From positions 196,206 to 260,205 of the forward strand of contig NZ_JFKE01000003.1 of NCBI RefSeq assembly GCF_000647975.1: DNA of 64,000 bases. The letters are read 5' to 3'. Shown here piece after piece: positions 34,936-43,441 of this stretch. The notes under the pieces are model-generated. The model was not told where the DNA came from. It worked only from the letters and a program-made list of their open reading frames with translations, and ran no database searches. Made by a program: the position numbers and the translations under genes. Each line of letters begins with the position of its first letter. Within the stretch, counting starts at the first letter, position 1. The stretch is from Actibacterium mucosum KCTC 23349. Lineage in GTDB: Bacteria; Pseudomonadota; Alphaproteobacteria; Rhodobacterales; Rhodobacteraceae.

Positions 34936-34977
34936 TTTGGTTCGATATCGCACCATTTAGTCCGATATCGAACCAAA
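34936..34977. promoter_or_regulatory. MarR-type double operator: 15-bp inverted arms
   Basis: TTTGGTTCGATATCG (34936-34950) and CGATATCGAACCAAA (34963-34977) are perfect inverted arms with a 12-base spacer. Each contains the palindrome CGATATCG, so two boxes of about 16 bp (GGTTCGATATCGCACC and AGTCCGATATCGAACC) are spaced two helical turns apart. A third degenerate copy (TTGGTCCGATGTG) lies at 34922-34934. It sits 20 bases upstream of the nitroreductase ATG, ideal for repression by the MarR protein encoded in the same transcript. Confidence 0.75.
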
Positions 34978-35105
34978 TGCAACCCTCCAGTAGAGTTTCT
35001 TGTGACCGATGGTGTTGGAGAACGTGTCGGAAGCGTTTGGGAAGATGCGCCACTGCCGCTAGGGTGAGGCATGGGCTATCCCCTTACACACATGTCCGCA
35101 CGCGC

Positions 35106-35756
35106 ATGATCGGGCCCGTCACCCTGCGCTGGGTTCTGGTTCTGACCTTGTGGGTCGCGCTGTTTGGCGGCGGCGCAATGGTGGGCGGGTTCTTCCTGAT
35201 GGAGGCCGAAGTTCTGGCCGACGAGGACAATCGCTTTGCCATGAACAAGATGGTTCTGATGATCCTTGCGCTGTTCGTCGTGGCCTCGGCCCTGCCCTTT
35301 GTTCCGGGGGCCGAGATCGGGTGGATCATGCTGGCGGCCTTTGGCGCGCCGGTGGTGTTGCCGGTTTACCTGTGCATGGTGCTGGCGCTGTCACTGGCGT
35401 TTTGCATGGGGCGGCTGGTGCCGCCGGCGATGCTGCAACGGGTGTTCCGCTTTCTGAACCTGCGCCGGGCGGCAGAGCTGGTCGAGCGCACCGCCGGCAT
35501 GACCCCGCACGAACGCCAGGCGGTGCTGGCGGAACGTGCACCGGCGGCCATTGGGCCTGCGCTGTTGCGGCATCGCTATCTGGCGCTGGCGGTGGCGTTC
35601 AACATCCCCGGCAACTCGGTGGCCGGTGGCGGCGGGGGGCTGGCGCTGTTTGCCGGGCTGTCGCGGCTGTTTAGCTGGCCGGGCTTTCTGGCCTGTGTCC
35701 TGTTGGCGGTGGCACCGATCCCGGCCATGGTCTGGGTGTTGGGATGGTCCCCGTGA
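35106..35756 (+). CDS. integral membrane protein, VTT/DedA-like
   Basis: A 216-aa membrane protein. It has helices at the start (WVLVLTLWVALFGGGAMVGGFF), two to three central helices (MILALFVVASALPF, WIMLAAFGAPVVLPVYLCMVLALSLAF) and a C-terminal pair. The segment FNIPGNSVAGGGGGLALFAGLSRLF resembles the glycine-rich re-entrant loop of VTT/DedA proteins, which act in lipid or polyamine homeostasis, but I am not sure of the family. No good ribosome site precedes ATG 35106; GTG 35064 in the same frame is an alternative. It is divergent from the nitroreductase/marR pair. Confidence 0.65.
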   Translation: MIGPVTLRWVLVLTLWVALFGGGAMVGGFFLMEAEVLADEDNRFAMNKMVLMILALFVVASALPFVPGAEIGWIMLAAFGAPVVLPVYLCMVLALSLAFCMGRLVPPAMLQRVFRFLNLRRAAELVERTAGMTPHERQAVLAERAPAAIGPALLRHRYLALAVAFNIPGNSVAGGGGGLALFAGLSRLFSWPGFLACVLLAVAPIPAMVWVLGWSP

Positions 35757-35815
35757 GGGATTGATCGACCCCCTCGATTTCGGTAAGTCATTATGACCAA
35801 TACCAGAGGTTCGGC

Positions 35816-36979
35816 ATGCCCATTATCACCTGTATCGAAGACCTGCATCGCATCTATAAACGCCGTGTCCCCAAGATGTTTTACGACTATGCGCAGTCGG
35901 GCAGCTGGACCGAGCAGACGTTCCGCGAGAACTGCAAGGATTTCGAACAGATTCGCCTGCGTCAGCGTGTGGCCATCAACATGGAGGGGCGCAGCACAGC
36001 CAGCCAGATGGTTGGTCAGGACGTGGCGATGCCCGTGGCGCTGGCACCTGTCGGCATGTTGGGCATGCAGCACGCCGATGGCGAGATCAAGGCCGCCACC
36101 GCCGCGCGCGATTTCGGCGTGCCCTTCACGCTGAGCACCATGTCGATCTGTTCGATCGAGGATGTGGCGGCAGCCACAAACGCGCCGTTCTGGTTTCAGC
36201 TGTACGTGATGCGTGATCAGGACTATACCGACCGGCTGATCGCGCGGGCCAAGGATGCCGGATGCAACGCGATGGTTCTGACGCTGGACCTGCAGATTTT
36301 GGGCCAGCGGCACAACGACCTGAAAAACGGGCTGTCGGCCCCGCCCAAGCTGACCCTGCCGGTGATCGCCGATCTGGCGACCAAGTGGCGCTGGGGCCTT
36401 GGCATGCTGGGCACCAAGCGGCGGCAGTTTGGCAATATCGTCGGCCATGCCAAGGATGTGGACGATGTGCAAAGCCTGATGGCGTGGACGCATAAACAGT
36501 TCGACCCGCGGCTGGATTGGGACAAGGTCAAGGAATACCGCCGCCGGTGGGACGGCAAGCTGATCCTGAAGGGTATTCTGGACCCCGAGGACGCGGTAAA
36601 GGCGCTGGATGTCGGCGCCGATGCAATTATTGTGTCCAACCATGGCGGGCGGCAGATCGACGGCGCGCTGAGCTCTATCCGGATGCTGGCGCCGATACTG
36701 GACGCCGTGGGCGACAGGATCGAGGTCCATCTGGACAGCGGCATAAGGTCCGGCCAGGACGTGCTGAAGGCGCTGGCCATGGGGGCCACGGGCACCATGG
36801 TCGGCCGGGCGATGGTCTTTGGCCTGGGCGCGATGGGTCAGGACGGGGTGACCCGCGCGCTGGAAGTGATCCACAAGGAGCTGGACACCAATATGGCGCT
36901 GTGCGGGCGCAAGTCGGTGCAGGATCTGGATCGCGATATCTTGTTGGTCCCCAAGGGATTTTCCGGCGATTGGGCCTGA
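35816..36979 (+). CDS. lldD: L-lactate dehydrogenase, FMN-dependent (LldD family)
   Basis: A 387-aa FMN-dependent alpha-hydroxyacid dehydrogenase. The barrel has PVALAPVGMLGMQHADGE, WFQLYVMRD, the catalytic His in VSNHGGRQIDG, and the FMN-phosphate loop LDSGIRSGQDVLKALAMGA. It oxidises L-lactate (or a related 2-hydroxy acid) to pyruvate at the inner membrane face, giving electrons to the respiratory chain. AGAGG precedes the ATG. No lldP or lldR is adjacent, so lactate as substrate is based on similarity; glycolate or mandelate are alternatives. Confidence 0.88.
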   Translation: MPIITCIEDLHRIYKRRVPKMFYDYAQSGSWTEQTFRENCKDFEQIRLRQRVAINMEGRSTASQMVGQDVAMPVALAPVGMLGMQHADGEIKAATAARDFGVPFTLSTMSICSIEDVAAATNAPFWFQLYVMRDQDYTDRLIARAKDAGCNAMVLTLDLQILGQRHNDLKNGLSAPPKLTLPVIADLATKWRWGLGMLGTKRRQFGNIVGHAKDVDDVQSLMAWTHKQFDPRLDWDKVKEYRRRWDGKLILKGILDPEDAVKALDVGADAIIVSNHGGRQIDGALSSIRMLAPILDAVGDRIEVHLDSGIRSGQDVLKALAMGATGTMVGRAMVFGLGAMGQDGVTRALEVIHKELDTNMALCGRKSVQDLDRDILLVPKGFSGDWA

Positions 36980-37143
36980 GGCCCCGCGCCTGCCCTGCCG
37001 GCCTTGTCGGGTGGGGGACTCAAAATTGATACACTATTGCTTCACCTCGCGAAACGGCCTAAAACACAGGCCAACAGAGTCGCGCGCCATGACAGAACAC
37101 GGCCAGACCCTGTAGGCTTGCAATAATACGGAGGGGCAAGGGC

Positions 37144-38256
37144 ATGACGACGGTATATGGTGTGATCGGTTGCGGGATGATGGGACAGGAACACATCCGC
37201 AACCTTGCCCTGATCCCCGACACAAAGATCGGCGCGGTGTATGAACCCGATGCCGGTATGCTGGCCGTGACCCGGGAATTGGTACCTGATGCGAAGGTTG
37301 CAACCTCCATCGCGGATCTGGTGCAGACGCCCGAACTGGACTGCCTGCTGATCGCCAGCCCCAACTATATGCATGTGGACCAACTGCGCGAGATTACGGC
37401 GCTGCGCACCCTTCCGATCCTGGTGGAAAAGCCGCTGGCCACCGATCCGGCCGACCGTGCCACCGTGGCCGAGATGGCCGCGAATTACGGCGCACCGATC
37501 TGGGTGGCGATGGAATACCGCTTTATGCCGCCGATCGCCAAGTTCCTGGAACTGGTTGAAGAGGCCACCGGTGGGGTCAAGATGCTGACCCTGCGCGAGC
37601 ATCGCTTTCCGTTTCTGCACAAGGTCAACAACTGGAACCGTTTCAACAGCCAGTCGGGCGGTACAATGGTCGAGAAATGCTGTCATTTCTTTGACCTGAT
37701 GCGCCTGATCACCAAGGCAGATCCGGTGCGCATCGTGGGCAGTGGCGGCCAGATGGCCAACCATAAGGACGAGCGGGTGGATGGGGTTGCGCCGGATATC
37801 TGGGATTCGGGCTATTCCGCCATCGATTTCGACAATGGCGCCCGCGCCATGCTTGAGATCTGCATGTTCGCCGAGGGCTCGGACTATCAGGAAGAGATCT
37901 CGGCCGTGGGTCCGAAGGGCAAGATCGAATGCCTTGTCCCCGGTCCCGCGCGGATGTGGCCCGCCCATCGTGGCCCGCAGCCCGAGGCCAAGGTGGTGAT
38001 CAGCCCGCGCGACAAGTCGGCGGTGACGGTGATCGATGTGCCGGTGGACGAAACGCTGGCCACGGCGGGTGATCACCACGGTTCCACCTTCCACCAGCAC
38101 GAGCAATTCGTGCGCGTGGTGCGCGGCGAGATCGACCCGCAGGTGACCCTGCGCGACGGCTGGATGGCCGTCGCCATGGGTATGGCAACGCAGCAATCGG
38201 CCAGCGATGACGTGGTTGTGGATTTCGCCGGGCAATATGCCTGGCCCAACGACTGA
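37144..38256 (+). CDS. Gfo/Idh/MocA family oxidoreductase
   Basis: A 370-aa NAD(P)-dependent dehydrogenase. The N-terminal Rossmann fold has GVIGCGMMGQEHIRN, followed by LIASPNYMHVDQLREI and the catalytic-region VEKPLATDPAD (Glu-Lys-Pro). The C-terminal domain includes AMEYRFMPPI and EKCCHFFDLMRLI with a catalytic-type His. It probably acts on a sugar, inositol or amino-sugar derivative. GGAGGGG sits before the ATG. The MFS gene that follows is convergent, so the substrate is not hinted by an operon partner. Confidence 0.85.
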   Translation: MTTVYGVIGCGMMGQEHIRNLALIPDTKIGAVYEPDAGMLAVTRELVPDAKVATSIADLVQTPELDCLLIASPNYMHVDQLREITALRTLPILVEKPLATDPADRATVAEMAANYGAPIWVAMEYRFMPPIAKFLELVEEATGGVKMLTLREHRFPFLHKVNNWNRFNSQSGGTMVEKCCHFFDLMRLITKADPVRIVGSGGQMANHKDERVDGVAPDIWDSGYSAIDFDNGARAMLEICMFAEGSDYQEEISAVGPKGKIECLVPGPARMWPAHRGPQPEAKVVISPRDKSAVTVIDVPVDETLATAGDHHGSTFHQHEQFVRVVRGEIDPQVTLRDGWMAVAMGMATQQSASDDVVVDFAGQYAWPND

Positions 38257-38265
38257 AATCTGACC

Positions 38266-39486
38266 CTATGCGGGGACGGCCCCGGTGGGTCGTGCCCGCG
38301 ATCGCATCAGTACAAACAGCACGATCAGGATGTTCAGCCCGTTCCACGCAATGCCGTTCAGGAACGCCGCCGAGTAAGACCCGGTGATGTCGTAGATCCA
38401 GCCCGACATCCACCCGCCCAGCGCCATGCCCAGCACCGTCATCATCATCACGAATCCCACGCGGGCCCCGGCCTCGCGCGCGGGCATGTATTCGCGGATG
38501 ATGATGGCATAGCCGGGCACGATGCCGCCTTGCGACAGGCCAAAGATCGTCGAGACGATGTAGAGCGACACCATGCCGTCAAACGGCAGGTACAAAAACA
38601 GCGCAAGGCATTGCAGCGCCGAGCCGATCAGCACCGTGCGCGCCCCGCCTAGCTTGTCCGCCAGCGCGCCAGAGATCAGGCGCGACACCACCCCGCCGGC
38701 CAGCATCAGCGACAACATCTCGGCCCCCACAGCCGGGCCATAGCCCAGATCGACGCAGAAGCTGACGATATGCACCTGCGGCATCGACATCGCCACGCAG
38801 CACGACAGCCCCGCCAGCGCCAAGAGCGCCTGCAACATGCGCGGCGACAAGCCGGTGCCATGGGTGCGGGCCGTGGCCTGCGCCTCGGCATGGGCACCGG
38901 CGCCTTCGGGTAATTTCTCGCGCAGCAGCAGCGCAAGCGGGATCACGATCACAACGGTCAACCCGGCCAGTGTCAGGTAAACCGCGCGCCAGCCGTCATT
39001 GGCCATCATGCCGCTCAGGACAATGGGCCAGATCGCTCCGGCTAGGTAATTGCCGCTGGCCGCCAGCGCCACGGCAATGCCGCGCCGTTTGTAGAACCAG
39101 TGCGAGATGTCCGAGATGACCGGCGCGAAACCTGCGGCGGCTGCAAAACCGATGATGACCTGCACCACGCAGAGCCAAAGGAAAGACGGCGCAAGCGCGG
39201 CCCCCGAAAACGCAATCGCCACGACGATGGCCGCAACGATCAGCGCCTTGGACAACCCATAGCGGTCGACGGCACGACCAATCACGAGGTTGCCCACGGC
39301 AAAACCCAACATGGTCAGCATGAAAGGCGCCGAGGTGCCGGCGCGGGTCAGGCCGAACTCGGCCTCGATGGCGGGCATGACCACGACGATCGACCACAGG
39401 CCGGCGCTGCCCACGACCGAGGCGGTCAGGGCAATGGCAAGCCGCAGCCATGATCGGCGGCTGTCAAGGATATCGGATGCATTCAT
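38266..39486 (-). CDS. MFS transporter (monocarboxylate/oxalate-type)
   Basis: A 406-aa transporter with 12 predicted helices. It begins RLAIALTASVVGSAGLWSIVVVMPAIEAEF, carries the cytoplasmic loop motif GRAVDRYGLSKAL of MFS proteins, and has a second-half counterpart GALADKLGGARTVLIG. The pattern resembles the monocarboxylate/oxalate-formate antiporter group. The ATG at 39486 gives the usual short N-terminus; the longer frame to 39777 is a shadow of waaA. The substrate is unknown. It is divergent from waaA and faces the MocA-type gene across 9 bases. Confidence 0.85.
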   Translation of the reverse strand: MNASDILDSRRSWLRLAIALTASVVGSAGLWSIVVVMPAIEAEFGLTRAGTSAPFMLTMLGFAVGNLVIGRAVDRYGLSKALIVAAIVVAIAFSGAALAPSFLWLCVVQVIIGFAAAAGFAPVISDISHWFYKRRGIAVALAASGNYLAGAIWPIVLSGMMANDGWRAVYLTLAGLTVVIVIPLALLLREKLPEGAGAHAEAQATARTHGTGLSPRMLQALLALAGLSCCVAMSMPQVHIVSFCVDLGYGPAVGAEMLSLMLAGGVVSRLISGALADKLGGARTVLIGSALQCLALFLYLPFDGMVSLYIVSTIFGLSQGGIVPGYAIIIREYMPAREAGARVGFVMMMTVLGMALGGWMSGWIYDITGSYSAAFLNGIAWNGLNILIVLFVLMRSRARPTGAVPA

Positions 39487-39624
39487 GGGCAAATCTGTGC
39501 GGCGGCCCGGCGCGCAACTCAAGGTAAAAGGCGTATGCACACAATAACGTTTGAGTGCGTTTGCCGCATTTTCGCGCTTGCCCCCTGCGCGCGCACAGGC
39601 GAGTTTGGGGCAACGCAACAATGG

Positions 39625-40902
39625 ATGCCCGCCTTGTTCCTGTACCGGATTGTTTTGACATTGCTGTCGCCGTTTTTCGCGCTGCACATGCTGCGTGCGG
39701 ATCAGAACACCCGCCGGGCGCGGCTGGGGCTGGTTGGCCCGGATGGCGCCACGCGCGGTCAGGTGCTTTGGCTGCATGCCGCATCAAACGGCGAGGCGAC
39801 GGCGGCGCGCGGTTTGATCGAAACGCTTGTGGCCCGCGACCCGGCACTGACCTTGTTGGTGACATGCAACTCGACCACAGGACGCGCCTTGGTCGAAAGC
39901 TGGAAACTGACCGGGGTGACCGCCCTGCCGGCACCGCTGGATTACCGGCTGGCGCTGCGGTCGTTTCTGGCAAATTGGACGCCCGAGGCGCTGATTATCG
40001 TTGAAAACGAGCTGTGGCCGAACCGTATCGCCGCCATGGCCCGCCGCAACCGCCCGGTGCTGGTTGTGTCGGCCCGCATGTCGTCGGGCAGCGCCCGCAT
40101 GTGGTCGCGGTTCCCGGGTGTGGCGCGACGTGTGATGGCCGGGCTGACGATGGTCTGGCCGCAAAGTTCGGCCGATGGCGACCGGCTTGGCGCGCTTGGC
40201 CTCAGCCCGCTGCGCCTGTCCGACCCGGTGAACCTGAAACTGGGCACCGCAGCGATGAAGCCGGATGCACAAGCGCTGGCGAAACTGGCCGGGGTTCTTA
40301 AGCGGGAAAACACGTTTCTTGCCGCGTCGACCCATGACGGAGAGGACGCCCCCCTGATCCGCGGCTTTGCCCGGGCGCGGGCCGAGGACCCCAGCCTGAA
40401 GATGATCCTTGCCCCCCGCCACCCCCGCCGGGGCGCGGCAATCAGCGCGCTGTTGAACCGCGAGGGGCTAAGCCACGCAATGCGGTCGGCGGGACAGGGC
40501 CCGGCGCCCGACACGGCGGTTCTGCTGGCCGATACGCTGGGCGAAATGGGGTTGTGGTACAGCCTTGCCGGGGTGACATTCGTGGGTGGCTCGTTGGTGG
40601 ACAAGGGCGGCCACACACCGGTGGAACCGGCGCAATTCGGCTCGGCCATCCTGCACGGGCCGCATCTGGACAATTTTGCCGAGCTTTATGACAGGCTACA
40701 GGCCGACCGCGCGGCAACATTGGTGCAATCGGCCGATGAACTGAAAACGCATTTGTTGAACCGCCGCGCCTTGGCGGTAACGGCATTGCGAGCGCAGGCC
40801 GCGGTCGACGGGCTGCGCGGGCAGCTGGCCTTGCACCCGGTGCTGCAAGAATTGGCGCGTTTGACGGGAAATCCGGCGTTGGCCCAAGAAAACGGTGGAT
40901 AA
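39625..40902 (+). CDS. waaA: 3-deoxy-D-manno-octulosonic acid (Kdo) transferase
   Basis: A 425-aa GT30 glycosyltransferase that adds Kdo to lipid A precursors at the inner membrane. It shows an N-terminal hydrophobic anchor (LYRIVLTLLSPFFALHML), RRARLGLVGP, LWLHAASNGEATAARGLI with the catalytic Glu region, ENELWPNRI, AASTHDGEDAPLI and FVGGSLVDKGGHTPVEPAQFG. Length equals E. coli WaaA. I take ATG 39625; the frame is open from 39535 but those residues are not WaaA-like. One to two Kdo additions cannot be told apart by eye. Confidence 0.85.
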   Translation: MPALFLYRIVLTLLSPFFALHMLRADQNTRRARLGLVGPDGATRGQVLWLHAASNGEATAARGLIETLVARDPALTLLVTCNSTTGRALVESWKLTGVTALPAPLDYRLALRSFLANWTPEALIIVENELWPNRIAAMARRNRPVLVVSARMSSGSARMWSRFPGVARRVMAGLTMVWPQSSADGDRLGALGLSPLRLSDPVNLKLGTAAMKPDAQALAKLAGVLKRENTFLAASTHDGEDAPLIRGFARARAEDPSLKMILAPRHPRRGAAISALLNREGLSHAMRSAGQGPAPDTAVLLADTLGEMGLWYSLAGVTFVGGSLVDKGGHTPVEPAQFGSAILHGPHLDNFAELYDRLQADRAATLVQSADELKTHLLNRRALAVTALRAQAAVDGLRGQLALHPVLQELARLTGNPALAQENGG

Positions 40903-41021
40903 CTTAAGGAAAACTCCTGCTGCTGTGGTATTCACGGCGCTGTGACCTTACATTCACCCCTATAACAAAAATCCCGGAGGAGCGCGGCATCTGCATTTAG
41001 ATCCGCAGGGCAAGTGTAAAC

Positions 41022-41483
41022 GTGAGTTTGATAAAAGCATCCGATTTTCCGCTTTTCGCAAAGGCGCCAGCATCAAAATCCGCGCGCACGCAGTTTGGCG
41101 CGTTGTGTTATCGCGGTGCAGGCAAAAAGACTGAGATTCTGTTGATTACCAGCCGCGACAGCGGCCGTTGGGTGGTGCCGAAAGGCTGGCCCAAGGGCAA
41201 GGAAGACCCTGCCGCCAATGTCAGCCGCGAAGCATGGGAAGAGGCCGGCGTGGTCGGCAAACTGGGTAAGAGCCTGCTGGGCTTTTACAGCTATTCCAAG
41301 GTTATGGATGACGGCAAGGCAATGCCATGCGTTGTGGCCGTATACCCGATCCAGGTCGACAAACTGTCGGACAAGTTTCCCGAAATGGGCCAACGCCGTC
41401 GCAAATGGTTCCCGTCCAAAAAAGCGGCATCGCGGGTGGCCGAGCCGGAATTGGCAAGGTTGCTGAAGCGTTTTAAGGGATAA
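41022..41483 (+). CDS. NUDIX hydrolase
   Basis: A 153-aa Nudix protein. The box GWPKGKEDPAANVSREAWEE at residues 52-71, then AGV, fits the GX5EX7REUXEEXGU pattern exactly. The context (VVPKGWPKGKE and KWFPSKKAA) resembles the diphosphoinositol-polyphosphate/Ap4A-type hydrolases. It hydrolyses a nucleoside or inositol diphosphate. The start is GTG 41022, as no ATG is in frame upstream; the ribosome site is weak (AGGGCAAG). It is followed by the DUF1178 gene after 71 bases. Confidence 0.87.
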   Translation: MSLIKASDFPLFAKAPASKSARTQFGALCYRGAGKKTEILLITSRDSGRWVVPKGWPKGKEDPAANVSREAWEEAGVVGKLGKSLLGFYSYSKVMDDGKAMPCVVAVYPIQVDKLSDKFPEMGQRRRKWFPSKKAASRVAEPELARLLKRFKG

Positions 41484-41554
41484 GCGACACGAAACCGCGT
41501 TGATTTCCGCGCGGAATTGCCTAGGTTTGGGCGACTGAACAACAGAGGCACGTG

Positions 41555-41989
41555 ATGATCCGTTATGCATTGACCTGCAAGAATGGGCACAGCTTTGACA
41601 GCTGGTTCCAATCAGCCGACGCGTTTGACACGCTGTTGGCCCGCGGTTTGGTCAATTGCGCCCATTGCGGCGAAACGGATGTGCGCAAAAGCCTGATGGC
41701 GCCCAATGTCGCACTGTCCGAGGCCAAACCGCCTGCCCCTGCATCCACCCCTGAACCCGCCGAGGCGCCGGGCCCCGAGGCCGCGCTTGCCGAATTGAAG
41801 CGCAAGATCGAGGAAAACTCGGACTATGTCGGCGACAAATTCGCGACCGAGGCGCGCGCGATGCATGACGGTACCGCCCCCGAACGCGCGATCTATGGCG
41901 AGGCCAACCTGGCCGACGCCAAGGCGTTGATCGATGACGGCGTGCCGGTGGCACCGCTGCCTTTTGTTCCAACCCGAAAGACCAATTGA
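41555..41989 (+). CDS. DUF1178 family protein
   Basis: A 144-aa soluble protein. It begins MIRYALTCKNGHSFDSWFQSADAFD, has CAHCG (a Cys pair that with C8 and others may bind zinc), and ends with the conserved DYVGDKFATEARAMHDG and EANLADAKALIDDGVPVAPLPFVP. A proline/alanine-rich linker lies in the middle. DUF1178 is widespread in alphaproteobacteria, with unknown function. ATG 41555 is preceded by a GTG at 41552, either could be used. Its TGA overlaps the next ATG (TGATG). Confidence 0.88.
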   Translation: MIRYALTCKNGHSFDSWFQSADAFDTLLARGLVNCAHCGETDVRKSLMAPNVALSEAKPPAPASTPEPAEAPGPEAALAELKRKIEENSDYVGDKFATEARAMHDGTAPERAIYGEANLADAKALIDDGVPVAPLPFVPTRKTN

Positions 41990-42645
41990 TGCATGTCCTG
42001 ATCACCGGTGCCAATCGCGGCATCGGGCACGCGCTGGCGCAGAATTTCACCGCCAGCGGCGACCGGGTGACCGGCACCTATCGCGGCGACCAGCCGGCCG
42101 GTGACGGCTGGCAACAGCTGGACGTGACCGACCCGGCCAGCCATGCGGATCTGGCCGCGCGGATGGCGGGCGATCCGGTTGATCTGCTGGTCTGCAATGC
42201 CGGTATCTATCTGGACAAGGGCGCGCGGATCGGCGCGGGGTTCGAGGCGCAGAAATGGGCCGACACATTCGCGGTGAATGTCACCGGCGCCTACCTGACG
42301 ATCGAGGCGCTGCTGCCCAATCTGCGCCTGTCGCGCGCGCCGCGCATCGCCATCATCTCGTCGATGATGGCCAGCCACGAACGCGCGCCAGGCGGGTCGT
42401 ATATCTATCGCGCGTCCAAGGCCGCGGTGCTGAACCTGGGCCGCAACCTGGCCGCCGACCTGGCGCCCGAGGGCATCGCGGTGGGCATTGTCGAGCCGGG
42501 CTGGGTGCAGACCGATATGGGGGGCGGCGTGGCGGACCTGACGCTGGCGCAATCCATCCCGATGCTGCGCGCCCGGCTGGACGCGATCGACATGGCAACC
42601 ACCGGCTTTTTCGCCCGGCTGGACGGCGCGCCGCACCCCTATTGA
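41989..42645 (+). CDS. short-chain dehydrogenase/reductase
   Basis: A 218-aa SDR enzyme. The cofactor loop is TGANRGIG at residues 6-13, followed by VCNAG, IISSMMAS and the catalytic YIYRASKAA (Tyr-x3-Lys) motif. VGIVEPGWVQTDMGG near the C-terminus is typical of the classic SDRs. NAD(P) dependence is expected, with unknown substrate. The ATG overlaps the DUF1178 stop. A TTG at 41986 is an alternative start. Confidence 0.87.
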   Translation: MHVLITGANRGIGHALAQNFTASGDRVTGTYRGDQPAGDGWQQLDVTDPASHADLAARMAGDPVDLLVCNAGIYLDKGARIGAGFEAQKWADTFAVNVTGAYLTIEALLPNLRLSRAPRIAIISSMMASHERAPGGSYIYRASKAAVLNLGRNLAADLAPEGIAVGIVEPGWVQTDMGGGVADLTLAQSIPMLRARLDAIDMATTGFFARLDGAPHPY

Positions 42646-42649
42646 GACC

Positions 42650-43189
42650 CTAACGGGATTGTCGGCGGCGGCTGAGCGCGTGGATCACGGTGCGGGCTTC
42701 GGGCGATGGCTTCTGTTCGATGCGCCGGTATTCCGAACCGTCCGACTTTCGGGTCATCAGGCCCTCGGCGATCATCGTGCGCCGCAAGGTGGCCACGTCA
42801 TCAAACAGGTGTTGGGCCGCCAATGCGTCGTTCACCTGCCGCTCGGACAGCGCCCGGCCCGCGGGCAAGGTGGCCCACAACGCCCACAAGGCCAGCGATT
42901 GCGTGGCGCGCTTGGACGGCCATTGGCGCAGGCGGCCCTGCGCGTCGAACTGGTGCAGGGCGCGCTCCACCGTGCGGGCGTCGGCCATGGCAGGCTGCGC
43001 GGGTTGCGCCAGCCGCCGTGCGGCAGCCGTTGCGGCGCGCATATGCTGCACATTCTGAAACCCGGCGGACCGGGCCAGCATGTTCATCAGGGACAGATGC
43101 GAGGGGCTGTTTTCGCCCAGTTGTCGCGACATGGCGCGGGCAAAATGGGTCAGGTCATCGACTCGCAACGGGATCGGAGATTTTGTCAT
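42650..43189 (-). CDS. DUF2087 domain-containing protein
   Basis: A 179-aa protein. The first part is helical and basic (HLSLMNMLARSAGFQNVQHMRAA), and the C-terminal part has the DUF2087 pattern RLRQWPSKRATQSLALWALW, then ERQVNDALAAQHLFDDVATLRRTMIAEGLMTRKSDGSEYRR, which resembles a winged-helix DNA-binding fold. Proteins of this type are annotated as regulators or as having unknown function. It is convergent with the SDR gene (4-base gap) and divergent from the YcaQ-like gene. No signal or membrane region. Confidence 0.8.
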   Translation of the reverse strand: MTKSPIPLRVDDLTHFARAMSRQLGENSPSHLSLMNMLARSAGFQNVQHMRAATAAARRLAQPAQPAMADARTVERALHQFDAQGRLRQWPSKRATQSLALWALWATLPAGRALSERQVNDALAAQHLFDDVATLRRTMIAEGLMTRKSDGSEYRRIEQKPSPEARTVIHALSRRRQSR

Positions 43190-43291
43190 CGGTCATCCAT
43201 TTCGGGCGCGGTGCTTGGTCGTTGGTCGCTGGCTTGACGAAAGGCGCCCATGGGAAGCGATGTCATTTTGCGTATTCGGGCAGGTTTAGCA

Positions 43292-43304
43292 CTCCTGTCA
43301 GGAG
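43292..43304. promoter_or_regulatory. 13-bp palindrome in the DUF2087 / YcaQ-like divergent region
   Basis: CTCCTG-T-CAGGAG is a perfect 6-1-6 palindrome in the 252-base divergent region, 103 bases from the DUF2087 start and 138 from the YcaQ-like start. It could be an operator. I see nothing else of note in this region. Confidence 0.3.
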
Positions 43305-43441
43305 CAGCGACGCCTCGGTGTCTGCCGACCGTGCCTTGGGCATACGGAATCATGCGGTTTATTGCAACCGTACCGCCGTGGCCTCTTTTCCCGGCGCGCC
43401 GGTTGTGAAACAAAGTGAGAACACACAGGGAGAGCAGCCCA

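Noticed and set aside
33690-35105. Long N-terminal extension of the VTT-like membrane protein frame
   Set aside because: It would cover the nitroreductase gene antisense and its operator; the membrane protein starts naturally near 35106.
35757-35815. Possible LldR-type operator (TGACCAAT) ahead of lldD
   Set aside because: Only a half site is present, with no symmetric partner, and no GntR gene lies nearby.
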